Origin: Alitta virens | Lineage: Eukaryota; Annelida; Polychaeta; Phyllodocida; Nereididae | DNA: 64,000 bases | Assembly (NCBI GenBank): GCA_932294295.1 | Contig: OW028576.1 | Coordinates: 25,985,227-26,049,226, forward strand | Direction: 5' to 3' | Shown here: piece by piece, positions 33,744 through 47,064 of the stretch | How positions within the stretch are numbered: the stretch's first letter is position 1 | Layout of the letters: each line of letters starts with the position of its first letter | Made by a program: the position numbers and the translations under genes | The notes under the pieces: generated by a model | Told to the model about the DNA's origin: nothing | The model's database searches: none | What the model saw: only the letters and a program-made list of their open reading frames with translations

Positions 33744-35659
33744 TTATTATTATTAGGCTTCACCTACTTCCGTAGGTGAAGACTATTGTTTTTGGTATTA
33801 TTATTATTATTATTATTATAATTATTATTCTTATTTACGGGCAAAATTTTAGAGTTGGAGGACCAAACTTTACCACAAGGTACCCTAGGATGACCTTTTT
33901 ACTTTGACCTAGTTTGAGTGACCTTGACCTATTTTTCAAGGTCACAGGTCACCTTTAGTACAAAATTTTAAGAACTTAAAATTGGCATATCCTCTAAACC
34001 AGTGCAGTTAAATACTAATGGTCTTGGATCTTGTGATTAAATATGTTTTAAAGTGTTTTGACATTACATAATTGTGAATCACTCATGCGGAACATACCGC
34101 AATGCAACATGGAGCAGTTTTCAGTGTAGATTCGACTTGGCCAAAACCGGAAGTTGTAAGAAGCCAATGATAGTGCCTAAAGTTGCCCCTCACTTGGGGC
34201 CAGTGCTGATAGAACCGTTTAAGTTGATATCTTTAACGGTTTTTGAAATATTGAGTTTTTCACATTTTTGAATTATGAAAAATAGGTACCCATGCTCATT
34301 TCACCATGAAATATTGGTTTTAGGTTATAACATGCTATAGTAAACTACCCCAAACATGTACCCAAAACCCCCAAATCAAGTGTCAAATTTGACCTTGAAG
34401 GTCATTTTCAAGGTTATTTTGACCTTCGAAATGTGAAAAACAAGCAATTTTCACACCGCCACAAAAATACCTTAGAATTAAGTGTTTGAGCTGAAAGTTT
34501 TTGTGTTGGAAGATATTGACCAGTACTATACGGATATGTATTCGCTTTTGACAGAAATTAATATGTTGATTTTTAAAAAATTCATAAACTCCGACAACTG
34601 TTTTTTGAGTAAAAAAAATAGTGAAAATGGTCATTTTCACAGAGAAATATTCACTTTAGCCAAATGCCAAGCATGGGTGACCCCCTACAATTCACATATG
34701 GGCTTTCAGAATCTGCTGTCAATTTTGACATTTGACCTAAATGTCAAGGTCAAATTTAAGGTCAAACAATCTATGAAAGTTGATATTTTGAATTCTTGAT
34801 TTTTTTTAAGGTAGTAGAAATGTTTGGATTTGGCTGATCTTTGGATATGATGTTGCCCTAATACCCTGCAAACAATCTGAGCAACATGAGTTCTCCAGGT
34901 CAAACGGTCAAGGTCACAGATCAGAATTAGTGTCACTACTTTGGCATGGTCATCTGGCTGGGCGGAACCAGTGTCCGCACTTCCATCGGCTCTAGCTCCG
35001 GTTCTAATTGAGCTACAGAACTGGCATAGAGATATTTGGAAAGCTCATTTCCTCCTCTTTAAAATGAGATGTAGTATGTGACTGTAGCCGGGTCGGTTAA
35101 AAAGATCGCCCGACCCTGAATATTTCAAGATCGAAAAAATCCTAAGAAATTTAGCTGAAAGTTTAAGTTTGGATTTTTTTTCCCTAGACAGAATGCTTGG
35201 ATTGGACCGAAACTCATAGGAGTGTCAACCCATCAGTGTAACAAAATTCATGCAAATATTTGGGTCAAAAGGTCAAACGCTCAAGGTCACAGACCTTGAA
35301 ATGTACTTTTAACAAAAAAATTCATAACTCCAGTCCTAATTAACCTTTTTTAACTTGGAAAACATTTTTGGATAGTCCATTCCAAGCCCTTTTACTAGGT
35401 CATGGCATGATATTGTGAACCTTATGGTTGAGGCATCACTTGACCAAGAATTATATGTGTATGACATGATATAAGTTTTCTTATGCTGATTCATAGTTGG
35501 CATCTCGACCTGCCTAATTAAGTTGTGGAATTGAGATGAAGATAACCTTAAAGCTTAAAATTGATGTTTCGGAATATGCTGTCAATTTTCTATGACCTAC
35601 AATATAACTCTGGCAATAGGTGAAGCCTCGTTGCTGGTCCACCAGTAACAGAAATCTAG
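33744..35659 (+). repeat. Unit M2-Q2-B, B1/B2 mosaic
   Basis: The B module is ordinary up to the middle, then shows the B2 variants TTGGATAGTCC and GGCATCACTTGACC, then returns to the ordinary type (GATATAAG, CCTTAAAGCTT). This looks like a short conversion tract. CCGNTCGG is GGGTCGG with a second change (AGCCGGG). Confidence 0.92.
33755..33799 (+). repeat. 5' hairpin cassette, C-G version
   Basis: Stem at 33758-33781, loop TTCC. It is preceded by several ATT copies, and the following ATT tract holds an ATAATT interruption. Confidence 0.92.
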
Positions 35660-35701
35660 TTAGGCTTCACCTAATACCTTAGGTGAAGACTATTGTTTTT
35701 G

Positions 35702-35746
<45 letters not shown>

Positions 35747-35839
35747 GGCTTCACCTACTTCCGTAGGTGAAGACTATTGTTTTTGGTATTATTATTATTA
35801 GGCTTCACCTAATACCTTAGGTGAAGACTATTGTTTTTG

Positions 35840-35875
<36 letters not shown>

Positions 35876-37704
35876 TTATTTACAGGCAAAATTTTAGAGT
35901 TGGGGGACCAAACTTTACCACAAGGTACCCTAGGATGACCTTATTACTTTGACCTAGTTTGAGTGACCTTGACCTATTTTTCAAGGTCACAGGTCACCTT
36001 GAGTACAAAATTTTAAGAACTTAAAATTGGCATATCCTCTAAACCAGTGCAGTTAAATACTAATGGTCTTGGATCTTGTGATTAAATATGTTTTAAAGTG
36101 TTTTGACATTACATAATTGTGAATCACTCATGCGGAACATACCGCAATGCAACATGGAGCAGTTTTCAGTGTAGATTCGACTTGGCCAAAACCGGAAGTT
36201 GTAAGAAGCCAATGATAGTGCCTAAAGTTGCCCCTCACTTGGGGCCAGTGCTGATAGAACCGTTTAAGTTGATATCTTTAACGGTTTTTGAAATATTGAG
36301 TTTTTCACATTTTTGAATTATGAAAAATAGGTACCCATGCTCATTTCACCATGAAATATTGGTTTTAGGTTATAACATGCTATAGTAAACTACCCCAAAC
36401 ATGTACCCAAAACCCCCAAATCAAGTGTCAAATTTGACCTTGAAGGTCATTTTCAAGGTTATTTTGACCTTCGAAATGTGAAAAACAAGCAATTTTCACA
36501 CCGCCACAAAAATACCTTAGAATTAAGTGTTTGAGCTGAAAGTTTTTGTGTTGGAAGATATTGACCAGTACTATACGGATATGTATTCGCTTTTGACAGA
36601 AATTAATATGTTGATTTTTAAAAAATTCATAAACTTGGACAACTGTTTTTTGAGTAAAAAAAATAGTGAAAATGGTCATTTTCACTGAGAAATATTCACT
36701 TTAGCCAAATGCCAAGCATGGGTGACCCCCTACAATTCACATATGGGCTTTCAGAATCTGCTGTCAATTTTGACATTTGACCTAAATGTCAAGGTCAAAT
36801 TTAAGGTCAAACAATCTATGAAAGTTGATATTTTGAATTCTTGATTTTTTTTAAGGTAGTAGAAATGTTTGGATTTGGCTGATCTTTGGATATGATGTTG
36901 CCCTAATACCCTGCAAACAATCTGAGCAACATGAGTTCTTCAGGTCAAACGGTCAAGGTCACAGATCAGAATTAGTGTCACTACTTTGGCATGGTCATCT
37001 GGCTGGGCGGAACCAGTGTCCGCACTTCCATCGGCTCTAGCTCCGGTTCTAATTGAGCTACAGAACTGGCATAGAGATATTTGGAAAGCTCATTTCCTCC
37101 TCTTTAAAATGAGAGGTAGTAATTGACTGTAGCCCGCTCGGTTAAAAAGATCGCCCGACCCTGAAAATTTCAAGATCGAAAAAATCCTAAAATATTTATC
37201 TGAAAGTTTAAGTTTTGATTTTTTTTCCCTAGACAGAATGCTTGGATTGGACCGAAACCCATAGGAATGTCAACCCATCAGTGTAACAAAATTCATGCAA
37301 ATATTTGGGTCAAAAGGTCAAACGCTCAAGGTCACAGACCTTGAAAAGTACTTTTAACAAAAAAATTCATAACTCCAGTCCTAATTAACCTTTTTTAACT
37401 TGGAAAACATTTTTGGATAGTCCATTCCAAGCCCTTTTACTAGGACATGGCATGATATTGTGAACCTTATGGTTGAGGCATCACTTGACCGAGAATTATA
37501 TGTGTATGACATGATACAAGTTTTTTTATGCTGATTCATAGTTGGCATCTCGACCTGCCTAATTAAGTTGTGGAATTGAGATGAAGATAACTTTAAAGTT
37601 TAAACTTGATGTTTCGGAATATGCTGTCAATTTTCTATGACCTACAATATAACTCTGGCAATAGGTGAAGCCTCGTTGCTGGTCCACCAGTAACAGAAAT
37701 CTAG
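35660..37704 (+). repeat. Longest unit (2045 bp), M2-Q2-B2, three cassettes
   Basis: The length comes from three cassettes and long ATT tracts. The B module is the B2 subtype shared with 18626-20541. CCGNTCGG reads C. CACCTTGAGTAC replaces CACCTTTAGTAC near the start. It lacks the 76-codon minus-strand frame because TTCTTCAGG replaces TTCTCCAGG, which supports the view that this frame is not a gene. Confidence 0.92.
35662..35844 (+). repeat. Three 5' cassettes: A-T, C-G, A-T
   Basis: Copies at 35662-35706 (A-T, stem 35665-35688), 35746-35790 (C-G, stem 35749-35772) and 35800-35844 (A-T, stem 35803-35826). The ATT tract between the first two (about 35703-35745) is about 14 repeats, among the longest in the window. 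Confidence 0.92.
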
Positions 37705-39551
37705 TTATTATTATTCTTATTATTATTTACAGGCAAAATTTTAGAGTTGGAGGACCAAACTTTACCACAAGGTACCCTAGGATGACCTTATTACTTTGAC
37801 CTAGTTTGAGTGACCTTGACCTATTTTTCAAGGTCACAGGTCACCTTTAGTACAAAATTTTAAGAACTTAAAATTGGCATATCCTCTAAACCAGTGCAGT
37901 TAAATACTAATGGTCTTGGATCTTGTGATTAAATATGTTTTAAAGTGTTTTGACATTACATAATTGTGAATCACTCATGCGGAACATACCGCAATGCAAC
38001 ATGGAGCAGTTTTCAGTGTAGATTCGACTTGGCCAAAACAGGAAGTTGTAAGAAGCCAATGATAGTGCCTAAAGTTGCCCCTCACTTGGGGCCAGTGCTG
38101 ATAGAACCGTTTAAGTTGATATCTTTAACGGTTTTTGAAATATTGAGTTTTTCACATTTTTGAATTATGAAAAATAGGTACCCATGCTCATTTCACCATG
38201 AAATATTGGTTTTAGGTTATAACATGCTATAGTAAACTACCCCAAACATGTACCCAAAACCCCCAAATCAAGTGTCAAATTTGACCTTGAAGGTCATTTT
38301 CAAGGTTATTTTGACCTTCGAAATGTGAAAAACAAGCAATTTTCACACCGCCACAAAAATACCTTAGAATTAAGTGTTTGAGCTGAAAGTTTTTGTGTTG
38401 GAAGATATTGACCAGTACTATACGGATATGTATTCGCTTTTGACAGAAATTAATATGTTGATTTTTAAAAAATTCATAAACTTGGACAACTGTTTTTTGA
38501 GTAAAAAAAATAGTGAAAATGGTCATTTTCACATAGAAATATTCACTTTAGCCAAATGCCAAGCATGGGTGACCCCCTACAATTCACATATGGGCTTTCA
38601 GAATCTGCTGTCAATTTTGACATTTGACCTAAATGTCAAGGTCAAATTTAAGGTCAAACAATCTATGAAAGTTGATATTTTGAATTCTTGATTTTTTTTA
38701 AGGTAGTAGAAATGTTTGGATTTGGCTGATCTTTGGATATGATGTTGCCCTAATACCCTGCAAACAATCTGAGCAACATGAGTTCTCCAGGTCAAACGGT
38801 CAAGGTCACAGATCAGAATTAGTGTCACTACTTTGGCATGGTCATCTGGCTGGGCGGAACCAGTGTCCGCACTTCCATCGGCTCTAGCTCCGGTTCTAAT
38901 TGAGCTACAGAACTGGCATAGAGATATTTGGAAAGCTCATTTCCTCCTCTTTAAAATGAGATGTAGTATGTGACTGTAGCCGGGTCGGTTAAAAAGATCG
39001 CCCGACCCTGAAAATTTCAAGATCGAAAAAATCCTAAAAAATTTAGCTGAAAGTTTAAGTTTTGATTTTTTTTCCCTAGACAGAATGCTTGGATTGAACC
39101 GAAACTCATAGGAGTGTCAACCCATCAGTGTAACAAAATTCATGCAAATATTTGGGTCAAAAGGTCAAACGCTCAAGGTCACAGACCTTGAAATGTACTT
39201 TTAACAAAAAAATTCATAACTCCAGTCCTAATTAACCTTTTTTAACTTGGAAAACATTTTTTGATAGTCCATTCCAAGCCCTTTTACTAGGTCATGGCAT
39301 GATATTGTGAACCTTATGGTTGAGGCATAAATTGACCGAGAATTATATGTGTATGACATGATATAAGTTTTCTTATGCTGATTCATAGTTGGCATCTCGA
39401 CCTGCCTAATTAAGTTGTGGAATTGAGATGAAGATAACCTTAAAGCTTAAACTTGATGTTTCGGAATATGCTGTCAATTTTCTATGACCTACAATATAAC
39501 TCTGGCAATAGGTGAAGCCTCGTTGCTGGTCCACCAGTAACAGAAATCTAG
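37705..39551 (+). repeat. Unit M2-Q2-B, no cassette
   Basis: Private or rare variants are CCAAAACAGGAAG, TTTTCACATAGAAATATTC (shared with 41510-45209) and AAGTTTTGATTT. CCGNTCGG is GGGTCGG. Confidence 0.92.
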
Positions 39552-41509
39552 TTAGGCTTCACCTAATACCTTAGGTGAAGACTATTGTTTTTGGTATTAT
39601 TATTATTATTATTATTATTAGGCTTCACCTAATACCTTAGGTGAAGACTATTGTTTTTGGTATTATTATTATTATTCTTATTATTTACGCGCAAAATTTT
39701 AGAGTCGGAGGACCAAACTTTACCACAAGGTACCCTAGGATGACCTTATTACTTTGACCTAGTTTGAGTGACCTTGACCTATTTTTCAAGGTCACAGGTC
39801 ACCTTTAGTACAAAATTTTAAGAACTTAAAATTGGCATATCCTCTAAACCAGTGCAGTTAAATACTAATGGTCTTGGATCTTGTGATTAAATATGTTTTA
39901 AAGTGTTGTGACATTACATAATTGTGAATCACTCATGCGGAACATACCGCAATGCAACATGGAGCAGTTTTCAGTGTAGATTCGACTTGGCCAAAACCAG
40001 AAGTTGTAAGAAGCCAATGATAGTGCCTAAAGTTGCCCCTCACTTGGGGCCAGTGCTGATAGAACCGTTTAAGTTGATATCTTTAACGGTTTTTGAAATA
40101 TTGAGTTTTTCACATTTTTGAATTATGAAAAATAGGTATCCATGCTCATTTCACCATGAAATATTGATTTTAGCTTATAACATGCTATAGTAAACTACCC
40201 CAAACATGTACCCAAAACCCCCAAATCAAGTGCCAAATTTGACCTTGAAGGTCATTTTCAAGGTTATTTTGACCTTCGAAATGTGAAAAACAAGCAATTT
40301 TCACACCGCCACAAAAATACCTTAGAATTAAGTGTTTGAGCTGAAAGTTTTTGTGTTGGAAGATATTGACCAGTACTATACGGATATGTATTCGCTTTTG
40401 ACAGAAATTAATAAGTTGATTTTTAAAAAATTCATAAACTCGGACAACTGTTTTTTGAGTAAAAAAAATAGTGAAAATGGTCATTTTCACTGAGAAATAT
40501 TCACTTTAGCCAAATGCCAAGCATGGGTGACCCCCTACAATTCACATATGGGCTTTCAGAATCTGCTGTCAATTTTGACATTTGACCTAAATGTCAAGGT
40601 CAAATTTAAGGTCAAACAATCTATGAAAGTTGATATTTTGAATTCTTGATTTTTTTTAAGGTAGTAGAAATGTTTGGATTTGGCTGATCTTTGGATATGA
40701 TGTTGCCCTAATACCCTGCAAACAATCTGAGCAACATGAGTTCTCCAGGTCAAACGGTCAAGGTCACAGATCAGAATTAGTGTCACTACTTTGGCATGGT
40801 CATCTGGCTGGGCGGAACCAGTGTCCGCACTTCCATCGGCTCTAGCTCCGGTTCTAATTGAGCTACAGAACTGGCATAGAGATATTTGGAAAGCTCATTT
40901 CCTCCTCTTTAAAATGAGATGTAGTATGTGATTGTAGCCCGTTCGGTTAAAAAGATCGCCCGACCCTGAATATTTCAAGATCGAAAAAATCCTTAAAAAT
41001 TTAGCTGAAAGTTTAAGTTTGGATTTATTTTCCCTAGACAGAATGCTTGGATTGGACCGAAACTCATAGGAGTGTCAACCCATCAGTGTAACAAAATTCA
41101 TGCAAATATTTGGGTCAAAAGGTCAAACGCTCAAGGTCACAGACCTTGAAATGTACTTTTAACAAAAAAATTCATAACTCCAGTCCTAATTAACCTTTTT
41201 TAACTTGGAAAACATTTTTTGATAGTCCATTCCAAGCCCTTTTAATAGGTCATGGCATGATATTGTGAACCTTATGGTTGAGGCATAAATTGACCGAGAA
41301 TTATATGTGTATGACATGATATAAGTTTTCTTATGCTGATTCATAGTTGGCATCTCGACCTGCCTAATTAAGTTGTGGAATTGAGATGAAGATAACCTTA
41401 AAGCTTAAACTTGATGTTTCGGAATACGCTGTCAATTTTCTATGACCTACAATATAACTCTGGCAATAGGTGAAGCCTCGTTGCTGGTCCACCAGTAACA
41501 GAAATCTAG
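39552..41509 (+). repeat. Unit M2-Q2-B with two cassettes
   Basis: Private variants are TTTACGCGCAAAATTTTAGAGTCGG, GTGTTGTGAC, AAAACCAGAAG, AGGTATCCATG and AATAAGTTGAT. CCTTAAAAATTTAG and CTTTTAATAGG are shared with the next unit. CCGNTCGG reads T. Confidence 0.92.
39554..39664 (+). repeat. Two 5' cassettes, both A-T
   Basis: 39554-39598 (stem 39557-39580) and 39620-39664 (stem 39623-39646), separated by an ATT tract. Both loops are TACC. Confidence 0.92.
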
Positions 41510-43359
41510 TTATTATTATTATTCTTATTATTATTTACAGGCAAAATTTTAGAGTTGGAGGACCAAACTTTACCACAAGGTACCCTAGGATGACCTTATT
41601 ACTTTGACCTAGTTTGAGTGACCTTGACCTATTTTTCAAGGTCACAGGTCACCTTTAGTACAAAATTTTAAGAACTTAAAATTGGCATATCCTCTAAACC
41701 AGTGCAGTTAAATACTAATGGTCTTGGATCTTGTGATTAAATGTGTTTTAAAGTGTTTTGACATTACATAATTGTGAATCACTCATGCGGAACATACCGC
41801 AATGCAACATGGAGCAGTTTTCAGTGTAGATTCGACTTGGCCAAAACCGGAAGTTGTAAGAAGCCAATGATAGTGCCTAAAGTTGCCCCTCACTTGGGGC
41901 CAGTGCTGATAGAACCGTTTAAGTTGATATCTTTAACGGTTTTTGAAATATTGAGTTTTTCACATTTTTGAATTATGAAAAATAGGTACCCATGCTCATT
42001 TCATCATGAAATATTGATTTTAGCTTATAACATGCTATAGTAAACTACCCCAAACATGTACCCAAAACCCCCAAATCAAGTGTCAAATTTGACCTTGAAG
42101 GTCATTTTCAAGGTTATTTTGACCTTCGAAATGTGAAAAACAAGCAATTTTCACACCGCCACAAAAATACCTTAGAATTAAGTGTTTGAGCTGAAAGTTT
42201 TTGTGTTGGAAGATATTGACCAGTACTATACGGATATGTATTCGCTTTTGACAGAAATTAATATGTTGATTTTTAAAAAATTCATAAACTCGGACAACTG
42301 TTTTTTGAGTAAAAAAAATAGTGAAAATGGTCATTTTCACATAGAAATATTCACTTTAGCCAAATGCCAAGCATGGGTGACCCCCTACAATTCACATATG
42401 GGCTTTCAGAATCTGCTGTCAATTTTGACATTTGACCTAAATGTCAAGGTCAAATTTAAGATCAAACAATCTATGAAAGTTGATATTTTGAATTCTTGAT
42501 TTTTTTTAAGGTAGTAGAAATGTTTGGATTTGGCTGATCTTTGGATATGATGTTGCCCTAATACCCTGCAAACAATCTGAGCAACATGAGTTCTCCAGGT
42601 CAAACGGTCAAGGTCACAGATCAGAATTAGTGTCACTACTTTGGCATGGTCATCTGGCTGGGCGGAACCAGTGTCCGCACTTCCATCGGCTCTAGCTCCG
42701 GTTCTAATTGAGCTACAGAACTGGCATAGAGATATTTGGAAAGCTCATTTCCTCCTCTTTAAAATGAGATGTAGTATGTGATTGTAGCCCGTTCGGTTAA
42801 AAAGATCGCCCGACCCTGAATATTTCAAGATCGAAAAAATCCTTAAAAATTTAGCTGAAAGTTTAAGTTTGGATTTATTTTCCCTAGACAGAATGCTTGG
42901 ATTGGACCGAAACTCATAGGAGTGTCAACCCATCAGTGTAACAAAATTCATGCAAATATTTGGGTCAAAAGGTCAAACGCTCAAGGTCACAGACCTTGAA
43001 ATGTACTTTTAACAAAAAAATTCATAACTCCAGTCCTAATTAACCTTTTTTAACTTGGAAAACATTTTTTGATAGTCCATTCCAAGCCCTTTTAATAGGT
43101 CATGGCATGATATTGTGAACCTTATGGTTGAGGCATAAATTGACCGAGAATTATATGTGTATGACATGATATAAGTTTTCTTATGCTGATTCATAGTTGG
43201 CATCTCGACCTGCCTAATTAAGTTGTGGAATTGAGATGAAGATAACCTTAAAGCTTAAACTTGATGTTTCGGAATATGCTGTCAATTTTCTATGACCTAC
43301 AATATAACTCTGGCAATAGGTGAAGCCTCGTTGCTGGTCCACCAGTAACAGAAATCTAG
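41510..43359 (+). repeat. Unit M2-Q2-B, 1850 bp, near-duplicate of next
   Basis: Same length and same junction as the next unit, with shared rare variants (TTTTCACATAGAAATATTC, AAATGTGTTTTAAAG, AAGATCAAAC). Its B module keeps CCTTAAAAATTTAG and CTTTTAATAGG like 39552-41509. Private: TTCATCATGAAAT. CCGNTCGG reads T. Confidence 0.92.
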
Positions 43360-45209
43360 TTATTATTATTATTCTTATTATTATTTACAGGCAAAATTTT
43401 AGAGTTGGAGGACCAAACTTTACCACAAGGTACCCTAGGATGACCTTATTACTTTGACCTAGTTTGAGTGACCTTGACCTATTTTTCAAGGTCACAGGTC
43501 ACCTTTAGTACAAAATTTTAAGAACTTAAAATTGGCATATCCTCTAAACCAGTGCAGTTAAATACTAATGGTCTTGGATCTTGTGATTAAATGTGTTTTA
43601 AAGTGTTTTGACATTACATAATTGTGAATCACTCATGCGGAACATACCGCAATGCAACATGGAGCAGTTTTCAGTGTAGATTCGACTTGGCCAAAACCGG
43701 AAGTTGTAAGAAGCCAATGATAGTGCCTAAAGTTGCCCCTCACTTGGGGCCAGTGCTGATAGAACCGTTTAAGTTGATATCTTTAACGGTTTTTGAAATA
43801 TTGAGTTTTTCACATTTTTGAATTATGAAAAATAGGTACCCATGCTCATTTCACCATGAAATATTGATTTTAGCTTATAACATGCTATAGTAAACTACCC
43901 CAAACATGTACCCAAAACCCCCAAATCAAGTGTCAAATTTGACCTTGAAGGTCATTTTCAAGGTTATTTTGACCTTCGAAATGTGAAAAACAAGCAATTT
44001 TCACACCGCCACAAAAATACCTTAGAATTAAGTGTTTGAGCTGAAAGTTTTTGTGTTGGAAGATATTGACCAGTACTATACGGATATGTATTCGCTTTTG
44101 ACAGAAATTAATATGTTGATTTTTAAAAAATTCATAAACTCGGACAACTGTTTTTTGAGTAAAAAAAATAGTGAAAATGGTCATTTTCACATAGAAATAT
44201 TCACTTTAGCCAAATGCCAAGCATGGGTGACCCCCTACAATTCACATATGGGCTTTCAGAATCTGCTGTCAATTTTGACATTTGACCTAAATGTCAAGGT
44301 CAAATTTAAGATCAAACAATCTATGAAAGTTGATATTTTGAATTCTTGATTTTTTTTAAGGTAGTAGAAATGTTTGGATTTGGCTGATCTTTGGATATGA
44401 TGTTGCCCTAATACCCTGCAAACAATCTGAGCAACATGAGTTCTCCAGGTCAAACGGTCAAGGTCACAGATCAGAATTAGTGTCACTACTTTGGCATGGT
44501 CATCTGGCTGGGCGGAACCAGTGTCCGCACTTCCATCGGCTCTAGCTCCGGTTCTAATTGAGCTACAGAACTGGCATAGAGATATTTGGAAAGCTCATTT
44601 CCTCCTCTTTAAAATGAGATGTAGTATTTGACTGTAGCCCGATCGGTTAAAAAGATCGCCCGACCCTGAATATTTCAAGATCGAAAAAATCCTAAAAAAT
44701 TTAGCTGAAAGTTTAAGTTTGGATTTTTTTTCCCTAGACAGAATGCTTGGATTGGACCGAAACTCATAGGATTGTCAACCCATCAGTGTAACAAAATTCA
44801 TGCAAATATTTGGGTCAAAAGGTCAAACGCTCAAGGTCACAGACCTTGAAATGTACTTTTAACAAAAAAATTCATAACTCCAGTCCTAATTAACCTTTTT
44901 TAACTTGGAAAACATTTTTTGATAGTCCATTCCAAGCCCTTTTACTAGGTCATGGCATGATATTGTGGACCTTATGGTTGAGGCATAAATTGACCGAGAA
45001 TTATATGTGTATGACATGATATAAGTTTTCTTATGCTGATTCATAGTTGGCATCTCGACCTGCCTAATTAAGTTGTGGAATTGAGATGAAGATAACCTTA
45101 AAGCTTAAACTTGATGTTTCAGAATATGCTGTCAATTTTCTATGACCTACAATATAACTCTGGCAATAGGTGAAGCCTCGTTGCTGGTCCACCAGTAACA
45201 GAAATCTAG
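43360..45209 (+). repeat. Unit M2-Q2-B, 1850 bp, near-duplicate of previous
   Basis: The 5' part matches 41510-43359 almost base for base. The B module switches, between about 44620 and 44640, to the version of 29885-31830 (GTATTTGACTGTAGCCCGATCGG, GGATTGTCAACC, TGTGGACC, TTTCAGAATATG). This is an internal crossover or conversion. Confidence 0.92.
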
Positions 45210-47064
45210 TTATTATTATTATTATTATTCTTATTATTATTTACAGGCAAAATTTTAGAGTTGGAGGACCAAACTTTACCACAAGGTACCCTAGGATGAC
45301 CTTATTACTTTGACCTAGTTTGAGTGACCTTGACCTATTTTTCAAGGTCACAGGTCACCTTTAGTACAAAATTTTAAGAACTTAAAATTGGCATATCCTC
45401 TAAACCAGTGCAGTTAAATACTAATGGTCTTGGATCTTGTGATTAAATATGTTTTAAAGTGTTTTGACATTACATAATTGTGAATCACTCATGCGGAACA
45501 TACCGCAATGCAACATGGAGCAGTTTTCAGTCTAGATTCGACTTGGCCAAAACCGGAAGGTGTAAGAAGCCAATGATGGTGCTAAAAGTTGCCCCTTACT
45601 TGGGGCCAGTGCAGTGTGAAAGATGAAGATGATGTCATTAATGGTTTTTGAAATATTGAGTTTTTCACATTTTTGAATTATGAAAAATAGGTACATATGT
45701 CCATTTCACCATGAAATATTGGTTTTAGGTTATAACATGCTATAGTAAACTACCCCAAACATGTACCCAAAACCCCCAAATCAAGTGTCAAATTTGACCT
45801 TGAAGGTCATTTTCAAGGTTATTTTGACCTTCGAAATGTGAAAAACAAGCAATTTTCACACCGCCACAAAAATACCTTAGAATTAAGTGTTTGAGCTGAA
45901 AGTTTTTGTGTTGGAAGATATTGACCAGTACTATACGGATATGTATTCGCTTTTGACAGAAATTAATATGTTGATTTTTAAAAAATTCATAAACTCGGAC
46001 AACTGTTTTTTGAGTAAAAAAAATAGTGAAAATGGTCATTTTCACTGAGAAATATTCACTTTAGCCAAATGCCAAGCATGGGTGACCCCCTACAATTCAC
46101 ATATGGGCTTTCAGAATCTGCTGTCAATTTTGACATTTGACCTAAATGTCAAGGTCAAATTTAAGGTCAAACAATCTATGAAAGTTGATATTTTGAATTC
46201 TTGATTTTTTTTAAGGTAGTAGAAATGTTTGGATTTGGCTGATCTTTGGATATGATGTTGCCCTAATACCCTGCAAACAATCTGGGCAACATGAGTTCTC
46301 CAGGTCAAACGGTCAAGGTCACAGATCAGAATTAGTGTCACTACTTTGGCATGGTCATCTGGCTGGGCGGAACCAGTGTCCGCACTTCCATCGGCTCTAG
46401 CTCCGGTTCTAATTGAGCTACAGAACTGGCATAGAGATATTTGGAAAGCTCATTTCCTCCTCTTTAAAATGTGATGTAGTATGTGATTGTAGCCCGTTCG
46501 GTTAAAAAGATCGCCCGACCCTGAAAATTTCAAGATCGAAAAAATCCTAAAAAATTTAGCTGAAAGTTTAAGTTTGGATTTTTTTTCCCTAGACAGAATG
46601 CTTGGATTGGACCGAAACTCATAGGAGTGTCAACCCATCAGTGTAACAAAATTCATGCAAATATTTGGGTCAAAAGGTCAAACGCTCAAGGTCACAGACC
46701 TTGAAATGTACTTTTAACAAAAAAATTCATAACTCCAGTCCTAATTAACCTTTTTTAACTTGGAAAACATTTTTTGATAGTCCATTCCAAGCCCTTTTAC
46801 TGGGTCATGGCATGATATTGTGGACCTTATGGTTGAGGCATAAATTGACCGAGAATTATATGTGTATGACATGATATAAGTTTTCTTATGCTGATTCATA
46901 GTTGGCATCTCGACCTGCCTAATTAAGTTGTGGAATTGAGATGAAGATAACCTTAAAGCTTAAACTTGATGTTTCGGAATATGCTGTCAATTTTCTATGA
47001 CCTACAATATAACTCTGGCAATAGGTGAAGCCTCGTTGCTGGTCCACCAGTAACAGAAATCTAG
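45210..47064 (+). repeat. Unit M1-Q2-B, no cassette
   Basis: Carries the M1 segment of array A joined to Q2 and module B. GGAAGGTGTAAG and GGTACATATGTCC are shared only with the next unit. CCGNTCGG reads T, with TACTGGGTCATGG private. Confidence 0.92.

Noticed and set aside
34482..44349. Plus-strand 105-codon frame in four units
   Set aside because: Appears only where CACTGAGAAAT became CACAGAGAAAT or CACATAGAAAT, removing a stop. This is chance readthrough, not a gene.
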